Assembly (NCBI RefSeq): GCF_003255815.1
Contig: NC_037689.1
Coordinates: 25,221,154 to 25,285,153 of the forward strand
Origin: Theropithecus gelada
Lineage: Eukaryota; Chordata; Mammalia; Primates; Cercopithecidae
DNA length: 64,000 nt
Direction of reading: 5' to 3'
Part shown: piece after piece, positions 58,612-64,000 of the stretch
Numbering within the stretch: position 1 is the stretch's first letter
Layout: each line of letters starts with the position of its first letter
Program-made: the position numbers and the translations under genes
The notes under the pieces: generated by a model
Told to the model about the DNA's origin: nothing
Databases searched by the model: none
The model's input: only the letters and a program-made list of their open reading frames with translations

Positions 58612-58913
58612 TTTTTTTTTTCTTTTTTTTTTTTTGAGATGGAGTCTTACCTCTGTTGCCCAGGCTGGAGTACGGTGGTGCGATCTTGGCTCACTGCCAC
58701 CTCCCTGCCTCCCAGGTTCAAGTGATTCTCGTGCCTCAGACTCCCGAGTAGCTGGGATTACAGGCACTATGTCCGGGTTTTTTTGTATGTGTAGTAGAGA
58801 TGGGGGTTTGACCATGTTGGCCAGGCTGGTCTCCAACTCCTGACCTCAGGTGATCCACCCACCTCGGCCTCCCAAAGTGTTGGGATCACAGGCGTGAGCC
58901 ATGGTGCCTGGCC
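58612..58913 (-). mobile_element. AluS-like SINE
   Basis: Poly(T) then GAGATGGAGTCTTACCTCTG. Confidence 0.9.
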
Positions 58914-59524
58914 TAATTATTCATTTTCAATTAGCCTAATGATTTATTACATTATAATTAGGTTATTTTCTATTCTATTATATTCTAATATATTTAAATA
59001 TTCCAATATGTTATAGCCTATTAACAATTCTCATAACTTTATATAATAATTCTAATACAGTCATTCTAATGACTGGGGGGGTAATATTCTATTCTTTTTA
59101 AATTTATTTTTATAAATTTTTAACTTCAACATACCTTGAAACTAATACTGTTTTAATTATAGTCTAATAATTATATGCTGTATTCTAACAATATTATGTT
59201 CTAATAGTATACTGTATTCTAATAATAGTCTACTCTATCCTATAATCAGTAAAATTTGGGGCACATGAACCTCACTCTATTTAAAACTATTAGACTACAG
59301 GATACAACAATCCTCAGGCAACACTGCCCTCGTGTGGTCAGTGTTATCACTGAAGGAAAATGTGGTGCTTTTCCTCGGTTGGATGCTGATCAATATGCCT
59401 AAGTGATTTTTACAACCTTCTGAGTTTGCCTGGGACATAATGGGCTAGAGTGCATATTGAGAAGTTTAGTTCTATACGATTTGTAGGCATGTCTCAGCAA
59501 AGAGTAATGGAAAATTCAAAAGAC

Positions 59525-60745
59525 CAACAGGCAGGTAGGTAGGTAGATTATTGATAGCTAGATAGACAGAAAGGTAGAGATAGATGGATAGGTAGGTATG
59601 TAGATGATTGATAAATAGATAGATACATAGAAAAGCAGACAGATGAATAGGTAAATAGATGATTGATAGATGGATAGGTAGGTAGGTAAACAGTTACATA
59701 GAAAGATGATAAATAGATGGATAGGCAGATAAATAGGAAGCAGATGGATAGATTGGTATATGAATGACAGATGATAGGTAAATACATAGATAACAGGTAG
59801 GTAGACAGATAAAAAGATTGTAGAGATAAAGAGATGGAGACAGAGAGATGGATATATAAATATATAAATGACAACTTAGATGACAGATAACGATAAATAG
59901 ATAAACATATACATGCATACATAATAGGTAGCAGACCATAGAGACAGACAGGGATAGGTGTGTGGGTGAGTGGATGAATGGATGGATGGATGAAGGGGTG
60001 GGGGGGTGGATGGATGGATGCATGGATAAATGAAGGGGTAGGTGGGTGGATGGATGGATAGATGAAGGGGTTGAGGGGTGGGTAGGTGGATGGATGGATG
60101 AAGGGAAGGGGTTGGGGTGGATGGATGGATGAAGGGGTTGGGGGGTGGGGGAGTGGATGGATGAAGGGGTGGGGGGTGGATGGATGAGGGGGTAGGGGAG
60201 TGGGTGGGTGGGTGGATGAAGGGGTAGGGGAGTAGGTGGGTGGGCGGATGAAGGGGTGGGGGGGGTGGATGAAGGGGTGGGTGGATGGGTGGATGAAGGG
60301 GTGGGGGGGCTGGATGAAGGGGTGGGGGGTAGATGGATGAAGGGGTGGGGGGTAGATGGATGAAGGGGTAGGGGGGTGGGGGGGGGGATGGATGGATAGA
60401 TGAAGGGGTAGATGGATGGATGGATGGATGGATGAAGGGGTGAGTGGATGGATGGATGAAGGGGTGGGTGGATGGATGAAGGGGTGGATGGATGGATGAA
60501 GGGATGGGTGGGTGGATGGATGGATGAAAGGGTGGGTGGATGGATGAATGAAGCGGTGGGTGGATGGATGGATGAAGGGGTGGATGGTCGAATGGATGAA
60601 GGGGTGGGTGGATGGATGGATGAAGGGGTGGAGGGGTAGATGGGTGGATGGATGGAAAAGTATATAAACATAGATAAACAGATGGGTAGATGGATGGATG
60701 ATAAACAATATACATGGATAGGCAGACAATGAAATACAGGTGTTT
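59525..60745 (+). repeat. GATA/GGTA then GGAT + GAAGGGGTGGG array, about 1.2 kb
   Basis: 59525-59935 is irregular GATA/GGTA/GATGG sequence. 59940-60660 is a GGATGGATGGATGAAGGGGT type array with units of roughly 20-45 bases and G runs up to eight or nine. Minus-strand reading frames across it (HPSIHPFIHP style) are low-complexity products of the repeat. Confidence 0.95.
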
Positions 60746-61734
60746 GTGGGTTCCACTCTCCTCCTGTGGCATCTCAGGCTCCAGTTTTGTGGTGGAGTTC
60801 TTTGGCAGTGCTTGTTCAACATCGTTCTGATCCCCAAGCTAGTGTGGGAATTAACGGATTCACTTTCTTCATAAAAGATGGCAGAGATAAGCACATGGGA
60901 CGATGACCCCTGTCTGCTCCCCAAACAAAAGTCAGTGACTGCCTGGATTTCCTAAGGTGGATGTTAGAATGTCACATGCTCCACACCCCCAGGAACAAGC
61001 GCTGGGTCTGGGTGCTCCCGCCAGCAGGATCTGGCTGAGACACGCCTTCCAGGCAGGAGAATGCCTCTCCTCCTTCCCTCCTTTGTTTCCAACTGAAAGG
61101 GAAAGTTTCCCAGTAAAAATCTCTGGTCTTGACCCCCTGCAGGGAATCAGCGAGATGTGAGCGAGGATCTGGCTTTTGCGACAACGGAAGGCACTCAGAG
61201 GATACGCTGGTGTCTGTCTTTGAGACTCAGGGGCAAGCAGAAAAAAGAAGGAAACAGGAAAAGAGAGAACATAGAAGGCAGAGTGTCGGCTGTGGCAAAG
61301 CACGGCAGAGGATCCCCCAACCGGTGTTCTGGGCCCTCGCAGGCTGGGCTTCCTCTCGTCTTCATCCCAGAGAGGACAGCCTTTCGTGCAGAGCCACACA
61401 GTGCAACAGTTCCTCTGCACACACGTAGCTCACTCCTTCCTACAGGTTCCTTTCTGGAAAAGTGCCACGCTACTGAGTCGTCTTAGGGAATTAATGGACA
61501 TGCTGGGTACTAACAACGGAATGAGGATGACGCCCACGTCCTGGGTTTCCAAGTGTTGCATGCTTCCTTTGCGTTTCTGGTCAAGTCATAGTGGAGTTGT
61601 CCCAGGCACATGCTAGACTCGAACACTCAATCATGCTGACATCCCAACAAATGACCGACCTCTCTGTTATGTGGTGGCAGGGAGGATGGCACCTCCCCTG
61701 ACTTCCAAATGTCACCCAACACAGGGATCACAGG

Positions 61735-62345
61735 CGCTGGAACCAGAGCAACTCCATCTTGAACAGGGGCCGGGTAAAATGAGGCTGAGACCTACTGGGC
61801 TGCATTCTCAGATGGTTAAGGCATTCTAAGTCACAGGACGAGATAGGAGGTCGGCACACAAAGACCCTGCTGATAAAACAGGCTGCTACTAAGCTGGCCA
61901 AATCCCTCCAAAATCAAGATGGCGACAACAGTGACCTCTGATCGTCCTCACGGCTCATTATACATTAATTATAATGCATTAGGTACTAAAAGACACTCCC
62001 GCCAGCACCATGACAGTTTACAAATGCCACGACAACGTCAGGACAGGGCGTTACCCTATATGCTCTGAAAAGGGGAGGAACTCCTCAGCTACAGGACTTG
62101 CCCACCCCTTTCCAGGAAAACTCATGAAAAATCCACCCCCTGTTTAGCGTATAGTCAAGAAATAACCATCAAAATAGCCAACCAGCAGCTCTCGGGCCTG
62201 CTCTGCCTAAGGAGTAACCATACTTTTATTCTTTTACTGTCTTAATACACTTTCTTTCACTTTATGGACTTTACCCGAATTCTTTCTAGCGAGAGATTCA
62301 AGAACCCTGTGTTGGGGTCTGGGTTGGCACCCCTTTCCTGTGCCA
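61735..62345 (+). mobile_element. ERV1-like solo LTR
   Basis: AGAGCAACTCCATCTTGAAC, GTTAAGGCATTCTAAGTCAC, AATCAAGATGGCGACAACAG, then an R/U5-like end with TTCTTTCTAGCGAGAGATTC. CAGG at 61731-61734 and 62346-62349 may be a 4-bp target duplication. The family name is not certain. Confidence 0.75.
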
Positions 62346-62933
62346 CAGGTGTGCAGTTTTAGGAGAGAACATATTCTCACCTTCCTCGCCGGCTGTTCAC
62401 GCAGAAGCCACTCAATTGTATTTGGCTGATTTACCTTGACCCAACCTGTGCCCTCCTGAGCTCTGCAGGTTACTTCAGCAAGGGTCTGTGCAGAAGATTC
62501 ATTTTTTACTTTAATTTCTGAATTCTTTTTAAGACTGACTAAACACAGAAGTGATAAGGGGGAAAAGAGGAGAGCAAGGAGTTCAATCTGTAGCTAACTG
62601 TGAAAACCAACTGAGATAACTCACTACCTTCAGAGCAGCCCAGAACGTTAATTTTATATTTAAGGAAGATATGGATATTTCAATACAAAAATCTCAACGG
62701 ACATGCATGGGTGGTTCCTTCACAAGTTTAGGTTCTTTGCCTCTTATTCAAACAAGCTCAACTGCTAATTCACATTGCCAACCTCAGCAGGGCAGCAGAT
62801 GTGTGTGCAGCCACACCGTGTGTCTGTGATACGCACGTACTGTTTTCAAGGTTACAGAAACGCCGAGGGGATGAATGGGTGGGGGAAGGGGGTGGCCTGT
62901 AAGATGAAGATTCTCTACGGAGACTCCACTTAC

Positions 62934-63053
62934 CCCGAGAGCATCTCGAATATCAGGATGCCGAGGGCCCACCAGTCCACGGCCCTTCCGTGGCCCTTGC
63001 TCTGAATGACTTCCGGGGCCAGGTACTCGGGTGTTCCACAGAGGGTCCAAGTC
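62934..63053 (-). CDS. PRKX: PRKX coding exon: activation loop, APE motif and helix F (residues about 201-239)
   Basis: This 120-nt exon encodes TWTLCGTPEY, then LAPEVIQSKG, then DWWALGILIFEMLS. Seen: the P+1/APE region of an AGC protein kinase and the DxWxxG motif. The first Thr-Leu-Cys threonine falls at residue 203 when counted back from the stop, matching the known activation-loop phosphothreonine of PRKX. The exon begins after ...TATATAG with G completing a split Arg codon and ends TCG-GG before a GTAAGT donor, so phase carries into the next exon. PRKX is a cAMP-dependent kinase catalytic-subunit relative that binds PKA regulatory subunits and PKI and acts in cytosol and nucleus. The paralog PRKY is nearly identical here, so this exon alone does not separate X from Y. 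Confidence 0.95.
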
Positions 63054-63427
63054 CTATATAGGCGACAGAGACAGACCCCCACAAAACTCAGTGGTGCTTG
63101 GCTAATGCAGTCACCTTAGAAGCTCTGATTGTTACAATAACTTAGTTGAGTAAAACCACCCTCCCTTTACCCTCCTGTGCACACATTTTACTGTGTCAAG
63201 ACAGTAACATTGTTTTTGCTGATTCCTTTCCATAGTAACATTTCTTAACTGGCTTGGAAATTAAAGAATTGGTTTTATCATCCTTGCTACTGTTGCTGGT
63301 ACTGTTACCACTGTTACTCAGAAGCAAAAAAAAAAAAAAAAAAACTCAGTTTTTTTGAGTTATTTATACCTGTCTTAGTATAAATCATAAAGAATAAAAT
63401 TACTTAATTAAAGGAAAAAGAACGAGA

Positions 63428-63745
63428 TCACGCCCTCTGCAGCAGCGTGGATGGACGTAGAGAGGCCATTCTCCTAAGTGGACGCACATATTCTCACTTA
63501 TACGTGGGAGCTAAACACTGGGTATACACAGACACGGAGACGGGGAAAAACAGACACCGGGCCACTGGAAGGTGAAGGACAGGAGGATGAGGATGGAAAA
63601 TCTAACTGTCACGTACGATGCTTATTACGTGGGTGACAAAATAATCGGTACACAAAGTGGCATACAGTTTACCCATGTAACAAACCTGCACATGTATCCC
63701 TGAACCTAAAAGTTTTTAAAATAAATAAATAAATAAAATTAAGTA
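63428..63745 (+). mobile_element. L1 3' end fragment
   Basis: CTTATACGTGGGAGCTAAAC, GTAACAAACCTGCACATGTA and a (AAAT)n tail: L1P-type 3'UTR. Confidence 0.85.
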
Positions 63746-63829
63746 AAAAAGAAAATCCTTTATCCCCTCGCCACCCCCCCCCCCCAAAAAAAAAGTGGCA
63801 GTGAAAAAGAATAACTCAAGAACTCACTT

Positions 63830-64000
63830 AGGCCAGGCATGGTGGTTCACACCTATAATCCCAGCACTTTGAGAAGCCAAGGTGGGCAGATCACTTCAGC
63901 CAGGAGTTCAAGACCAGCCTGGCCAACGTGGCGAACTCCATCTCTACTAAAAATACAAAATGAGCCGGGCGTGCTGATGTGTGCCTATAGTCCCAGCTAC
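63830..64000 (+). mobile_element. AluS-like SINE, cut by the window end
   Basis: GGCCAGGCATGGTGGTTCAC to AGTCCCAGCTAC. Confidence 0.9.

Larger units (their letters stand above)
46872..62933 (-). other. PRKX: PRKX 16-kb intron
   Basis: The largest intron in the window (16,062 bases), GTAAGT...TTCTAACAG. It carries L1, Alu, a MaLR LTR, a MLT1 pair, a perfect duplicated segment, (TG)n, a GGAAA tract, a GGAT array and an ERV1-like LTR. Gaps without a recognised feature: 52511-53265, 54181-54566, 54846-55295, 55581-56169, 56474-57142, 58032-58611, 58914-59524 (AT-rich), 60746-61734 and 62346-62933. Confidence 0.9.
63054..64000 (-). other. PRKX: PRKX next upstream intron (partial)
   Basis: Sequence on the 5' side (in gene sense) of the activation-loop exon. 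It ends at the window edge without another exon. 63054-63427 is unremarkable except for an A run near 63328; an L1 3' end and a truncated Alu follow. Confidence 0.85.

Noticed and set aside
59548..60924. 458-codon minus-strand frame of HPSIHP repeats
   Set aside because: Low-complexity translation of the GGAT array inside a PRKX intron.
33828..63053. Assignment to PRKY rather than PRKX
   Set aside because: The C-terminus is complete and reads GKIDF where I recall PRKY as GKLYF, and PRKY is shorter. Not fully excluded without chromosome context.
1..64000. tRNA, rRNA, snoRNA, CpG-island promoter or second protein gene
   Set aside because: I scanned both strands and found no cloverleaf, rRNA similarity, dense CpG region outside Alus, or further set of spliceable coding exons.
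1..64000. A novel biological system
   Set aside because: All strong signals are explained by a known kinase gene, known transposon families or simple and tandem repeats; the structural oddities listed are not evidence of a new system.

Overview
This is primate nuclear DNA, not a microbial or viral genome. About fifty Alu elements, several L1 3' ends, MaLR and ERV LTRs and hAT-type MER elements fill much of the 64 kb. Some of the youngest Alus carry features I associate with Old World monkey AluY subfamilies (GATCCGGCCACTG near the 3' end, a GGTGGCTCAAACCTG box, an ACTAGCCGGGTGAGGTGG second box). I therefore infer a cercopithecid monkey (macaque or baboon type) rather than human. This inference is from memory of subfamily consensus, not from a search.

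The only protein-coding gene I can support is the 3' half of PRKX (X-linked AGC-family Ser/Thr kinase), read on the minus strand. Five coding exons are visible: 62934-63053, 46776-46871, 41957-42014, 37399-37476 and 33828-33953 (stop codon 33828-33830). They join in frame with GT/AG borders and encode about 158 residues from the activation loop to the C-terminal FKNF. The length fits residues 201-358 of a 358-residue protein. The 5' exons lie beyond position 64000. The intact C-terminus and the ILAGKIDF segment favour the X copy over the Y gametolog PRKY.

Layout: 1 to about 25.8 kb is 3' flanking DNA dominated by repeats. It holds purine tracts, MaLR LTRs, an LTR7 solo LTR nested in an Alu, two more ERV LTRs and a 25-bp minisatellite. 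From 25.8 to 33.8 kb lies the terminal exon/3'UTR or immediate downstream region, with inverted Alus, a U6 pseudogene and two candidate poly(A) signals. From 33.95 to 62.9 kb are four introns (3.4, 4.5, 4.8 and 16.1 kb). They carry nested L1/Alu/MER1 insertions, paired MLT1 LTRs, a near-450-bp imperfect palindrome, a perfect 189-bp dispersed duplication, a 550-bp GGAAA tract and a 1.2-kb GGAT-type array. From 63.05 kb to the end is the next upstream intron.

I found no evidence of a new coding system, CRISPR array, tRNA, rRNA or second gene. The most unusual material is structural: the perfect 189-bp copy 1.6 kb from its source, two similar MLT1 dimers 12 kb apart with matching junctions, the palindrome, and the large tandem arrays inside or beside PRKX.
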